Notes: generated by a model not told the origin, from the sequence alone. A stretch of DNA of 64,000 nt from Stenotrophomonas sp. BIGb0135 (GCF_024810105.1 NZ_JANUDX010000012.1:62001-126000), one strand, 5' to 3'. Positions 27,949-36,600 are shown, numbered from the stretch's first letter. Translations and numbers: made by a program.

Positions 27949-28275
27949 TCAACCGATCTTCAGCCCGCTGATGCGCGCGTCGGCCACGACGAACCGGTGG
28001 GTCAGCACCACCGGGCTGCCCGGGAAGGTGCCACTCACCCGTGAGGTCACCACATCCTGGCCGTCGCGGCGCTCCCACTGCAGCGGTTCGGTACGATGCT
28101 GATAGCGTGCGCGTGCGTGCGCCATCCACGCGGCAATCGCCGCCACGCCCCGATGGTCCTGGCGCTCGTCGTGGACCGTGGCGTCGACAGCAAAGCAATC
28201 CTCGATGCGAACGCCGGGTTCACCATTACTGAGCGCAAAGTAGCGCGAAAGCGGCAAAGGCAGATCGAGCGTCAT
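27949..28275 (-). CDS. SnoaL-like / NTF2-family protein
   Basis: A 108-residue protein of the nuclear-transport-factor-2 fold (SnoaL-like): LPLPLSRYFALSNGEPG, DCFAVDATVHDERQDHRGVAAIAAWM, then VTSRVSGTFPGSPVVLTHRFVV. These small cone-shaped domains are dehydratases, isomerases or ligand binders. ATG 28275 is chosen because family similarity begins at TLDLPLPL. It is divergent from the HxlR regulator, a common arrangement in which HxlR represses the SnoaL gene. Confidence 0.85.
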   Translation of the reverse strand: MTLDLPLPLSRYFALSNGEPGVRIEDCFAVDATVHDERQDHRGVAAIAAWMAHARARYQHRTEPLQWERRDGQDVVTSRVSGTFPGSPVVLTHRFVVADARISGLKIG

Positions 28276-28363
28276 CACACGTGCTCCGCAAGGGGTCTGG
28301 CGATATTCTCGACGCGGCCCGGGCCGCCCACAAGAACGCACGAAAAGGTAAGTAACCGTCGCC

Positions 28364-28708
28364 ATGAGAAAGGCATACACACCAGACACCGCCGCATCGG
28401 ACGTGGCCGCCGCCCTGGACGTGCTGGACGGCCGCTGGAAGCTGCTGATCCTGTTCCACCTGTTCGACGGAAAGATCCAGCGCTACTCCGACCTTGAGCG
28501 GCTCATCCCGGCCATCTCGCAGAAGATGCTCGCCCAGCAGCTGCGTGCACTGGAGGCCGATGGCATCGTCGAACGATCCGTCTACCCGCAGGTGCCACCC
28601 AGGGTGGAGTACCGCCTCACCGCATGGGGGCAGGCGCTCTGCCCGGCACTGGATGCGCTGTTGCTGTGGCGGGAGCAGAAGCCCCCTGCGGCGGATGCGC
28701 CGGCTTAA
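28364..28708 (+). CDS. HxlR-family transcriptional regulator
   Basis: A 114-residue MarR/HxlR winged helix: ALDVLDGRWKLLILFHLFDG is the diagnostic opening, then RYSDLERLIPAISQKMLAQQ (recognition helix) and the wing VERSVYPQVPPRVEYRLT with the conserved PxxxxYxLT. No sensing cysteine is present, unlike the HypR or QorR types. About 90 bp separate it from the divergent SnoaL-like gene, its likely target. Confidence 0.93.
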   Translation: MRKAYTPDTAASDVAAALDVLDGRWKLLILFHLFDGKIQRYSDLERLIPAISQKMLAQQLRALEADGIVERSVYPQVPPRVEYRLTAWGQALCPALDALLLWREQKPPAADAPA

Positions 28709-28763
28709 ACCTTTCGCGTGTTTGCTGCATCCAACGGGGGATACCCACCGCAAGGCGAACGAC

Positions 28764-29741
28764 ATGAAGGCATGGAAGCGGCTGCTCCTGGTGTTGCTCA
28801 TCGCTGGTACGTTGCCGTTGAGCCTGGCCAACGCGGGTCACCCCGTGGCGCAACAGGTCCATACCCGCGACATCGACAACTTCTGGATCGCCTACGACGC
28901 GGTCCGCGGCGAGGCCGATCCTGCGCGCAGGCAGCAGCTCATCAAGACCCTCTATATCGACAAGGGCACGCCGGGGCTGCATGCGCTGATGCAGGCGCGC
29001 CACTACAGCGGCGAGCAGTACGTGGCGGCCATCGATGCCTGGCCGCGCTACTGGGCCTCGATACGCCCGCTGACCGGCCGCGCGTTGGCCGCCACCACCG
29101 CCCTCGATGCCGACCTGGCCAAACTCAAGCGCCTGTACCCGGCGCTGCGTCCGGCCAGCATCACCTACGCGATCGGCGTGCTGCGCACCGGCGGCACCAC
29201 CCTGGACGACAAGGTGCTGATCGGCGCCGAGCTTGCCCTGGGCGATGACAGTGTCGACGTGTCGGAGCTGCCCGAACCCCTGCAGACCCGCTTGCGCACG
29301 TTCTACGCCTCGCAACCGTTCCACAACAACCGCCAGAACAACATCCACGAGTACATCCATACCCAGCAGGTGGAGGCCGGCGACACCCTGGCCCAATATG
29401 CGTTGCGCGAAGGCGCGGCGGAGCTGGTGGCGGAGCTGGTCACCGGGAAGAAGCCCGACCTGCCGCTGTACGTGTACGGGCCGGCGCATGAGGATGCACT
29501 CAAGGCGCAGTTCCAGGCCGACCGCCACGGCAACGAGTACCGCGACTGGCTGTATAACAGCAGCGCGAATCGCTTCGGGGTCAGTGACCTGGGGTATTAC
29601 GTGGGGTACCGCATCGCCCGTGCTTACTACGACGCGCACCCGGACAAGGCCAAGGCGGTCGCCGACCTCCTCGAGCTTCGGTATGACGACAGGGAGGCCG
29701 TGGATGAGCTGATCGAGCGCTCCGGGTACTTTTCCGGCTAG
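28764..29741 (+). CDS. Predicted exported zinc metalloprotease (DUF2268/GldB-like)
   Basis: A 325-residue protein with an N-terminal signal sequence (MKAWKRLLLVLLIAGTLPLSLANA). The central motif NNIHEYIHTQQ contains HEYIH, a HExxH zinc-binding site, and the downstream EGAAELVAEL supplies a candidate third ligand glutamate. The rest is helical and ends DELIERSGYFSG. Family resemblance is to gluzincin-like GldB/DUF2268 proteins. It starts 56 bp after hxlR. Proteolytic activity is inferred from the motif only. Confidence 0.75.
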   Translation: MKAWKRLLLVLLIAGTLPLSLANAGHPVAQQVHTRDIDNFWIAYDAVRGEADPARRQQLIKTLYIDKGTPGLHALMQARHYSGEQYVAAIDAWPRYWASIRPLTGRALAATTALDADLAKLKRLYPALRPASITYAIGVLRTGGTTLDDKVLIGAELALGDDSVDVSELPEPLQTRLRTFYASQPFHNNRQNNIHEYIHTQQVEAGDTLAQYALREGAAELVAELVTGKKPDLPLYVYGPAHEDALKAQFQADRHGNEYRDWLYNSSANRFGVSDLGYYVGYRIARAYYDAHPDKAKAVADLLELRYDDREAVDELIERSGYFSG

Positions 29742-30418
29742 TCAGGCTGGCGTCACGGCGACACTCGCCGACCATGCACGTTGATCACCTACGAAGTGCC
29801 GCGACATCACCGATTGCAACGCTTACCGACCTGTCTTCAGTCTGCTTCGGCCAGCTGAAACGTTCTAGCGCTTGAGCTTCTCAGGCTGCAGACCAAGCGT
29901 TGGCAGGGAGTGTTTCCTATCCTCCGCAGGAACGTCGCTCTCTTTGTCCTCCGGCGTTTCCCCAGTTAAATCCTCACTGGGTCACCACCGGGCGCTACGA
30001 CAACGATCTGCCAGCCGTGAAACCATCGAGCAAGCGCTGAATTTTTCCAACCATTTTCCCAATCGCATAAAAAAGGCACCCGGGCCGCGCCTGAGTGCCT
30101 GTTTTCTTGGTGGCCCACCAGCAACCGCATAATACCCGCATCTTCCTGATTAATAAGGATAAATCCGCTTGCCAAGTCCGGAATGACACACTAAACGACT
30201 CACTATGTGGATGCCGCCCCATGACAAAGGCAGCACTCAGGATTCCCGTCCCAGGGTGAATGAGAGCATGTTCAGGCTTCAGGGCCGCCCTTTCTGCAGG
30301 AGGCGGCACCGGAGAGAAAATGAATGGAGAGCTTTCAGTGGTGATTTACAACTAATTGCATATCGCGGAGCTGGGACAGTTCCTAAAGTCGCCGTCTTTC
30401 CCGAGTAGATCGCGACAC
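29742..30418. other. Non-coding junction with gene remnants before the autotransporter
   Basis: 677 bp, AT-richer than the chromosome to the left. On the minus strand 29865-29981 reads as a protein tail without a start (SEDLTGETPEDKESDVPAED... ending LQPEKLKR), and an overlapping frame 29966-30142 reads MRLLVGHQENRHSG... to DPVRI; both look like remnants. A hairpin at 30074-30100 has T-runs on both sides. 30108-30121 resembles the end of the tRNA at 52,945. The last 240 bp should hold the autotransporter promoter, but no clear -35/-10 was found. Confidence 0.5.
30069..30105 (-). terminator. Bidirectional terminator-like hairpin
   Basis: AGGCAC at 30074-30079 pairs with GTGCCT at 30095-30100, with an inner GGC/GCC pair. 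On the minus strand it is followed by a run of six T; on the plus strand by GTTTTC. It fits an intrinsic terminator, chiefly for leftward transcripts. Confidence 0.65.
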
Positions 30419-33400
30419 ATGTCCCACTATCCCCGCCCCCTACATGCTCACCTGCTGTCGGTCTCAATTGCTGCTGCCCTGGGTTGCACCGCGCTCTCCG
30501 CCAGCGCCCAGGCGTTGGCACCGGTAATCGCCGACGGCAGCGCGGAAACCGCGGCATCTGGCGCTTACGATAACGCTGACGATGGGGCGGCGGGATATGT
30601 GTTCCACGCGTTGAACAACGGCAGCATCACCCACACCGGTTCGCTGACTCTGACTGCTACCGGCATCAATTCCGCAGCCGTGCGCGCGGAAAGCGGCGGA
30701 CAGGTGCTGCTCAACGACAGTACGGTAGGCACCACCGGCAACGGTTCAGCGGGCTTGTGGGCCACTGACGGCGCAACCATCACGTTGGGCAGCAGCGGCG
30801 GGAGCGGGGTTACCGTCAGCACTGAAGGTAGCAGTGCGCGCGGCGCGCTGATAGATAGGGCGGAACTGGTGGCCACTAACGCGATCTTCCAGACAAGAGG
30901 CGCCGTCTCCAATGGCATCCAAGCCAGCAATGGCGCCACGGTCACGCTGACCGGTGGGCGTGTGAGTACCGAAGGGCAGCAGTCCGATGGTGTGGTGATC
31001 GACAACGCCGCGGCCACGCTGACCGGCACACGGGTGGAGACATCCGGCTCCAGTAGCAATGCAGTGGTGGCGCGGGCCGGCGGCACCATCAACGCAGATG
31101 GGGTCTCTCTGGTCACTGCTGGCTACGGCGGTTACGGCGCCTTTGCGGACAGCGGGAGCAACATCACCCTTAGAAGCAGCACCATTGAGAGCACGGACAG
31201 CCGACATGGCCGCGGCGCCGGCGGGAGTGGCACGGTCACGCTGCTGGACACCACAGTCCACGCGCTGGGAGCCAGCTCCACCGGCGTGACGATGGATGAC
31301 GGCGGCAGGCTTAACGTGGAGCGCGGGAGCATTACCGCCGACACAGGCGTGTTCCTGTGGGACAACACCACGGCCACCCTCACTGACACCAAGATCAATG
31401 GAGGCGGCTACGGCATCAACATCAACGGAACGGGCAACGTTGTCACCTTGATTGATGTGGACATCAGCACCGCTACCAACGTCGGTACTGGTATCTGGTT
31501 GCCCGGCGCCTCGTCCTTGATCATGCACGGCGGCAGCATCAGCACGCTTTCCAACCAAGGCGTGGCCATCGACAGCCGCTCAGGCGCGGTCGAGCTGGAG
31601 GGGGTTGCCATCGCCACCGCCGGCACTTCTGCCCACGGGTTATATGCCTCTAAGGATGCCGGCACCGGCCTGCCAATCTTTGAGGCCAGCGGCGTGACCG
31701 TCACCACCACCGGGGCTGGCAGCATCGGCGCAGTGGCTAGGCTGGGGGGCAGCGTCAACCTGCGTGATAGCGTCATAAACACCCACGGCGCCAAGGGTTA
31801 TGGCGTGCTCAGCGGCGGTAACGGTGTGATGACGCTGACCGAAACTGATGTGCGGACCCGCGGGAACGACGCCTGGGCCGCTGTGGTCAATGCCAATGGC
31901 AGCCTGGACATCAACGGCGGCTCGCTGATCAGCGAGCGGCACGGCGCACTGTGGGTGCGCACCGCGCGCAATGTGAGCGCACGCAATGGTGCGCGATTGA
32001 TCGGCGGCAATGGCATGCTGATGGCAGTGGATGCCGCCTTCGCCAACCCATTCGAGCTGAGCTTGGACGGCGACGTGTTCGCGGACGGCGACATTGTGAC
32101 AACGCCCGAGGACATCGCCGCCGGCGTACCAGTGGTCTCCGATGTACGCGTGCGCCTGGACAACCGCTCGCATTGGCAGGGCGCCAGCAGCCTAGTCAAA
32201 CAGGTCAGCTTGCAGAACGCCAGCCGCTGGACCATCACCGGAGACTCCAGCGTGGACAAGTTGACGTTGGATAACAGCACATTGGCGCTGTCGGCCCCCG
32301 GCGCGTCGCGCTTCAACTTGCTGACCGTGAACGGCGACTTCGAGGCGGACAACGGCTTGCTGATCTTCAACGGTGCGCTGGCGGGCGATGACTCCTTCAT
32401 TGACCGACTCCATGTGCGCGGCGACAGCCGTGGCAATGCCACGGTGCAGGTCAACAACGTGCATGGGCTGGGTGCACAGACCGACAACGGCATCCTGCTG
32501 ATCCAAGTAGACGGCACCTCAGGCGCCGCATATACCCTCAATGGCCGCGCCGTGGCCGGGAGCTATGACTACTTCCTGCACAAGGGCGGCACGCTGACTC
32601 CGAGCGACGGCCACTGGTATCTGCGTTCGGAACTGGGCACGCTGCCGCCGGACCCGTGCGATACCGATCCCAACGGTCCTGGCTGCACTCCCCCGCCGGA
32701 CCCATGCAGCGCTAACCCGAACGCCCCCGGCTGCATCACCCCACCGGACCCGTGCCTGGAGAACCCCAACGGCACCGGGTGCGTGGCGCCGCCGGACCCG
32801 TGTGAGGCCGGCCATGACGAAAACTGCGACCGCCCCACGCCGCAGGTGGTGCGCCCAGAAGCGGGGGCCTACTTGGCCAACCTGCGCGCCGCGCAGGACA
32901 TGTTCCGCATGGGCTACCACTACCGTCTGGACGGCCAGAATAGCGGACGCAGCTGGGTACGGGTGGACGGTGCGCGAGATGGATACAAGGACGGCGCCAA
33001 CCAGCTGTCCATCAACGGCAACCGCCAGGCGCTGACCTTGGGCACCGACCTGCTGCGAACCGAAAACGGCAGCAGTATTGGCATCACTCTGGCCAGCGGC
33101 GATGCCAGCAGCACCTCGGTTAGTGCACTGACAGGCTATTACGCCCGCGGCAAGGTCAAGGGCGAGGCGCTGGGTGTGTACGGTACATGGCGAGCTGGAA
33201 GTGCCGTCGATCCGTACGCCGGCTTCTACGTAGATGGTTCGGTGCAACGCGCCCAGTTCCGCAACCGTGTGGAGGGGGTGGGCCTGGCAGCTGAGCACTA
33301 CCGCAGCCGCGCTTGGCAGGGCGCGCTGGAAACCGGCTACGCCGTGCGCGTGGGTGGCGCAGACAGCGGTGGCATCTTCGTGGAACCTCAGTTGCAGTTG

Positions 33401-33766
33401 GGCTACAGCCGCTGGGATCAAGCGCGCCATGTGGAAGCCAACGGCACATCGGTGATCGCCGACGATGCCAGCGGTCTGTTCGGCCGCACCGGCGTACGTG
33501 TGTCAGGCACCACCCGCGGTACGGGCGGCTCCGCACAGGTGCAGCCATTCCTTGCCGCTCATTGGTTGTACGCACACACGGCACCGGGCGTCCACATGGA
33601 CGGGAAGCGGGTGGAGGCACGGATTCCGCGAGCCCGTGGTGAGTTTAGCGGCGGTGCGTCGCTGAGGTTCGCCAATGGAGTAAGGGCTTGGGGTAGCCTG
33701 GGCGTGCAGCAGGCAGGCGGCTATCACCAAGTCCAGATGCAGTTGGGCATGAGCTACAGTTGGTAA
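30419..33766 (+). CDS. Type Va autotransporter (pertactin-like passenger, C-terminal barrel)
   Basis: A 1115-residue self-secreting surface protein. Signal peptide: residues about 1-31 (HLLSVSIAAALGCTALSASA, cleaved near AQA). The passenger (about 35-735) is a right-handed beta-helix of repeated short strands rich in G/N/T/S with pattern such as GATVTLTGGRVSTEGQQSDG. A linker at about 740-805 repeats PPDPC-x-x-NPN-x-PGC three to four times. The barrel (about 815-1115) runs from GAYLANLRAAQDMF to the terminal strand QLGMSYSW, ending in Trp rather than the more usual Phe. No RGD or protease motif was seen, so an adhesin role is likely. A hairpin terminator follows. It lies at the edge of mobile DNA. 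Confidence 0.92.
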   Translation: MSHYPRPLHAHLLSVSIAAALGCTALSASAQALAPVIADGSAETAASGAYDNADDGAAGYVFHALNNGSITHTGSLTLTATGINSAAVRAESGGQVLLNDSTVGTTGNGSAGLWATDGATITLGSSGGSGVTVSTEGSSARGALIDRAELVATNAIFQTRGAVSNGIQASNGATVTLTGGRVSTEGQQSDGVVIDNAAATLTGTRVETSGSSSNAVVARAGGTINADGVSLVTAGYGGYGAFADSGSNITLRSSTIESTDSRHGRGAGGSGTVTLLDTTVHALGASSTGVTMDDGGRLNVERGSITADTGVFLWDNTTATLTDTKINGGGYGININGTGNVVTLIDVDISTATNVGTGIWLPGASSLIMHGGSISTLSNQGVAIDSRSGAVELEGVAIATAGTSAHGLYASKDAGTGLPIFEASGVTVTTTGAGSIGAVARLGGSVNLRDSVINTHGAKGYGVLSGGNGVMTLTETDVRTRGNDAWAAVVNANGSLDINGGSLISERHGALWVRTARNVSARNGARLIGGNGMLMAVDAAFANPFELSLDGDVFADGDIVTTPEDIAAGVPVVSDVRVRLDNRSHWQGASSLVKQVSLQNASRWTITGDSSVDKLTLDNSTLALSAPGASRFNLLTVNGDFEADNGLLIFNGALAGDDSFIDRLHVRGDSRGNATVQVNNVHGLGAQTDNGILLIQVDGTSGAAYTLNGRAVAGSYDYFLHKGGTLTPSDGHWYLRSELGTLPPDPCDTDPNGPGCTPPPDPCSANPNAPGCITPPDPCLENPNGTGCVAPPDPCEAGHDENCDRPTPQVVRPEAGAYLANLRAAQDMFRMGYHYRLDGQNSGRSWVRVDGARDGYKDGANQLSINGNRQALTLGTDLLRTENGSSIGITLASGDASSTSVSALTGYYARGKVKGEALGVYGTWRAGSAVDPYAGFYVDGSVQRAQFRNRVEGVGLAAEHYRSRAWQGALETGYAVRVGGADSGGIFVEPQLQLGYSRWDQARHVEANGTSVIADDASGLFGRTGVRVSGTTRGTGGSAQVQPFLAAHWLYAHTAPGVHMDGKRVEARIPRARGEFSGGASLRFANGVRAWGSLGVQQAGGYHQVQMQLGMSYSW

Positions 33767-33787
33767 GGCTCAAATTGCATTGCGGAG

Positions 33788-33815
33788 GAAGCCGGCTTCG
33801 GGCCGGCTTCTTGCT
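33788..33815 (+). terminator. Terminator after the autotransporter gene
   Basis: GAAGCCGGC (33788-33796), loop TTCGG, GCCGGCTTC (33802-33810), then TTGCTT. Strong 9-bp stem 21 bp after the stop, with a weak T-tract. Probably an intrinsic terminator. Confidence 0.75.
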
Positions 33816-33861
33816 TATCACCACCTTGGATTTTCCGGAGAAACCCAAGCGCCTGAGTGGG

Positions 33862-34233
33862 CTAGTGGACCTCGCCACTCCCTAAAAAGTGAGCCAGTAT
33901 CTCAGCGCTATCTACCGATTTATCAAGTACGGCGGTAGCCCCGGCCTCGAAACACTCTCGTCTGGTCACCGCATCCACGCCGGACACAATAACTATGTCC
34001 ATGCCCGGGCAGACGGCCCTCAACTGGGCGACGAGCTTTAGAGTGCGAAGCTGTCCACATCCCAGCTCGAGATCGATTGCGACCACTTCCAGAGACTGCT
34101 CACGCACGAACGAGACAAATGATCTGCCGTCGGTATGGACGCCACATAAGACCAAACTCGGGGCCGCGTCGATCAGCACCTTAAGGCCTATGGCAGCAAC
34201 TGGATGACCTTCGAGTATCGCGATTCTTCTCAC
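33862..34233 (-). CDS. Stand-alone receiver-domain protein (LuxR/NarL-type, no output domain)
   Basis: A 123-residue receiver domain resembling the N-terminal half of NarL/FixJ-type regulators. It begins RRIAILEGHPVAAIGLKVLI, where the usual DDHP acidic pair is EGHP, so one metal ligand is lost. The phospho-acceptor Asp lies in VVAIDLEL, the switch Ser in VIVSGVDAV, and the Lys in AVLDKSVDSAE. The frame ends right after the receiver (GSGEVH), so the usual LuxR helix-turn-helix is absent. It is AT-richer than the chromosome. It could be a phosphate sink, an anti-regulator, or a truncated response regulator. Confidence 0.75.
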   Translation of the reverse strand: MRRIAILEGHPVAAIGLKVLIDAAPSLVLCGVHTDGRSFVSFVREQSLEVVAIDLELGCGQLRTLKLVAQLRAVCPGMDIVIVSGVDAVTRRECFEAGATAVLDKSVDSAEILAHFLGSGEVH

Positions 34234-34322
34234 GGCTAACCTCTAATGGCTGCATAGAAGCGGGGGCACGCGTCATCTGATCGCGGGACATCCCCAGATA
34301 AGCTAGAGTCTCACTACGCCGT

Positions 34323-34334
34323 ATTCTTAAGAAT
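34323..34334. promoter_or_regulatory. 12-bp perfect palindrome upstream of the DNA-binding/integrase operon
   Basis: ATTCTTAAGAAT, a perfect palindrome 36 bp before the start at 34371, in the only AT-rich stretch between the divergent receiver gene and the integrase operon. Likely an operator; the protein is unknown. Confidence 0.4.
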
Positions 34335-34370
34335 GCAATTTGTTTCAATTTTCAGATTGGGAGCGAAGTC

Positions 34371-34742
34371 ATGGCGGAAGGCCCGGGGCTCATTTCTACA
34401 TTAAAGTCGCTCGAAGTCGAACTAGCTTCCCTCCGATTTCAATTAGGCCTCTCGCGCGCAGATCTCTCAGGCAAAGACTGGCTGACCGTGGAGGAGGCCG
34501 CTTTCTACTGCGGCGTTAGCACCTCACAGTTCAACGCAAAAGCCACCGAGTACTCGCTCGAGCCGCGCAACTTCATGGGGAAGAAGCTGTACGAGAAAGC
34601 ATCCCTCTACCTGGCGATCCATGGAGCCAGCCAGTGGAAACGAGGGCCGCTCAGGGGCTACGCTACCGAGCCAGGATCACCCCGCATAGCTGAAGCTGCT
34701 GCAAGGCTCGCCAGATACGAGAAACGACGCAGCCGGACTTGA
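34371..34742 (+). CDS. Small DNA-binding protein (excisionase-like helix-turn-helix)
   Basis: A 123-residue protein of the mobile element. Residues about 40-85 look like a MerR/Xis-type HTH: DWLTVEEAAFYCGVSTSQFN followed by GKKLYEKASLYLAI. The N-terminus is a coiled helix (ISTLKSLEVELASLRFQLG) suited to dimerisation; the C-terminus is basic (ARLARYEKRRSRT). GGGAG precedes the ATG. It leads a three-gene run into the integrase, spaced 10 bp from the next start, and probably controls excision. Confidence 0.65.
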   Translation: MAEGPGLISTLKSLEVELASLRFQLGLSRADLSGKDWLTVEEAAFYCGVSTSQFNAKATEYSLEPRNFMGKKLYEKASLYLAIHGASQWKRGPLRGYATEPGSPRIAEAAARLARYEKRRSRT

Positions 34743-34752
34743 GGAGAAGGGC

Positions 34753-35112
34753 TTGAGCATCACGGTAAAGCTATTGACCTTGGCGCAGGCAGCGGAACTC
34801 TCAGCCTGCTCGACCAAAACCCTGCGGCGAGCCATCGATGCGGGGGCGCTCACCGCTTACCGACTCGGACAGGGCGCAAAGTCGGATCGAATTCACCCTG
34901 CCGACCTGAACATCTGGTGGGGCAAATGCAAGGTGCAAACATGCCAGTCACAAAGCGACCCAATGGAAGCTATCAGGTTACCGTTGGATTCGGTGGACGA
35001 ACGGTTAGAAAGACTTCTCGCCACTGGACGTTCAAGGAAGCCAAAGCCTACGAGGTCAAGCTCCTCTCGGCGAACAAGGACAAGGCCGCCGGGAAGCAAC
35101 CTGAGCGCCTGA
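34753..35112 (+). CDS. Excisionase-family HTH protein
   Basis: A 119-residue protein starting at TTG 34753 with GAGGAG just upstream. Residues 6-55 are a classical excisionase/MerR-type helix-turn-helix (LLTLAQAAELSACSTKTLRR, AGALTAYRLGQGAKSDRIHP, ADLNIWW). The C-terminal 60 residues are basic and overlap the integrase gene in another frame, so the functional part may be the first half only. The position before an integrase supports an Xis role. Confidence 0.65.
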   Translation: MSITVKLLTLAQAAELSACSTKTLRRAIDAGALTAYRLGQGAKSDRIHPADLNIWWGKCKVQTCQSQSDPMEAIRLPLDSVDERLERLLATGRSRKPKPTRSSSSRRTRTRPPGSNLSA

Positions 35113-35871
35113 TCGGCCACGCCTTGGAGAAGTGGCTGATTGACCATGTGCCCCGGCTTCGCTCAGCGAAGAAGACCATGGCTCACGCCGCCAAGCTGCA
35201 GCGGTACATCAGCGGCAGGAAGCTATCGGAGGCGCCGCAGGTGTGGGCGGAGATCAAAGCTGCGGAGATCGGCAAGGCTCCGGCCACGGTGAACCACAAG
35301 GGCCGGATTCTGAGGCAGGTCACGCGGATGGCATGGAGGGAGTGGGGGTGGTTAGAGCGGCCAGCGGCGATTGCGCTACTGCCCGAGAAGCCGCGCGAGA
35401 CGTTCCTGACGACCGAGCAAGTCGAGGCACTGGCGAGGGGCATGCCCCAACCCGATGGCGGGCGACTACGTGCGTCTGGCGGCGTATACGGGGATTCGGC
35501 GGGGACACCTGCTGCGACTGACCCATCACGACGTGAAGGATGGCTTTCTCCGGCTGGATCGGACCAGCAAGACACGGACGCTGCAGTTGGTGCCGCTGCA
35601 CCCAAAAGTGCTTAGCGTGGCCCAGCGATTGCCGCTGGGTATCTCGGATGATGGGGTGCGGGCGTCATGGAAGACGGCCCGGGAGGCTTGCGGGTTAGAA
35701 CACGTTCGGTGGCATGATCTGCGCCACACCTGCGCGTCCTGGCTGGTGCAGGCCGGGGTATCGCTGCATACGGTATCGGAGGTGCTGGGGCACAGCTCTC
35801 TGGCGATGACAAGGCGTTACGCCCACCTCGCGCCGGAACATCTGGCCGACGCCATAAATAAGCTGACCTGA
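34941..35871 (+). pseudogene. Tyrosine recombinase (phage integrase) interrupted by a frameshift
   Basis: The first frame (ATG 34941, SD AAGGTG) gives the SAM-like N-terminal and core-binding domains, from PVTKRPNGSYQVTVGFGGR to LTTEQVEALARGMPQP. At about 35450-35458 the homology moves to the next frame, which continues GDYVRLAAYTGIRRGHLLRL (catalytic Arg), then WHDLRHTCASWL (His-x-x-Arg) and TRRYAHLAPEHL (nucleophile Tyr), stopping at 35871. The first frame runs on as nonsense to 35615. All catalytic residues exist, but a one-base change splits the gene, so the enzyme is probably inactive. A sequencing error or programmed frameshift cannot be excluded. Confidence 0.85.
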
Positions 35872-35910
35872 AGCTACGACGCGGGATTTTGAGCACTGGA
35901 CGGAACGGTG

Positions 35911-36525
35911 TTACAAATCGCCAAGGTCGGATATGACTGCTTGGCTAGCCGTGAGGGTGGCACAGAGCAGCTTGCCGCCCGACACCACACGTCCAACATG
36001 GGCATTCTCGTGCGCGGCCTGCAGCCGCCCAGCATCCAGCACCCAGGCGGGGTCGAAGTTGGCCGGCCTATCTCTCAGCGGGTCTCCTGGCGAAGCTAAG
36101 CCGCCCTCTAGAGGCTGCACGACGACCGGTTTTGCGTTAGCACTCTTGGCGTAGGCGGTAGCAACCATTCTGCCGCTCTTGGGTGACCATCCACCGAGAA
36201 CCAGCTCGCTATGAAGAACGTCGCGTGGGATGCCGGCTTGAATCGCCGCCGTCTCATAAGCAGGCCACAACTTCTCGATGACCAAGCCGAACTCTGCCAT
36301 GAGTTGTTCCATGGTGAAGTCCGCGCGGAAGCTAGCCTGGAGGCTTAGCTCGTAAAGCCTCAAGAAGAACTGGGCCGAGCCTCGGGTCGCCAGAATCAAG
36401 TTGTGCTGGGGGATTAGCAGCAGCTTGGCGCCGGTAGAAAGCTCCCCCGTCGCCGCGTCTTGGGCCAAGGTATCGACCGCGACAAGCAGCTTGTCCGGGC
36501 TAAGGATTACGTTGAGGATGCTCAT
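35911..36525 (-). CDS. Proteasome-beta/HslV-like Ntn-hydrolase-fold phage protein (predicted)
   Basis: A 204-residue protein beginning MSILNVILSPDKLLVAVDTL. Counting Ser2 as residue 1 after Met removal, Asp is residue 17 (VAVDT) and Lys residue 33 (TGAKLLLIP), the exact spacing of the T1-D17-K33 catalytic set of HslV and proteasome beta subunits. ATRGSAQFFLRLYELSL then matches the Gly-containing loop and first helix of that fold. The later part (LVLGGWSPKSGRMVATAYA) resembles the second sheet strand pair. The nucleophile would be Ser rather than Thr. It is the leftmost gene of the minus-strand phage block. Seen: spacing. Inferred: fold and activity. Confidence 0.6.
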   Translation of the reverse strand: MSILNVILSPDKLLVAVDTLAQDAATGELSTGAKLLLIPQHNLILATRGSAQFFLRLYELSLQASFRADFTMEQLMAEFGLVIEKLWPAYETAAIQAGIPRDVLHSELVLGGWSPKSGRMVATAYAKSANAKPVVVQPLEGGLASPGDPLRDRPANFDPAWVLDAGRLQAAHENAHVGRVVSGGKLLCATLTASQAVISDLGDL

Positions 36526-36600
36526 TGAGTAGCCCGCTTGGCGAAGCTGAACTATCGCGGGGCTGTGCCGCCCTGTCTAGCGCCGCCTAGGTAGACCCAC

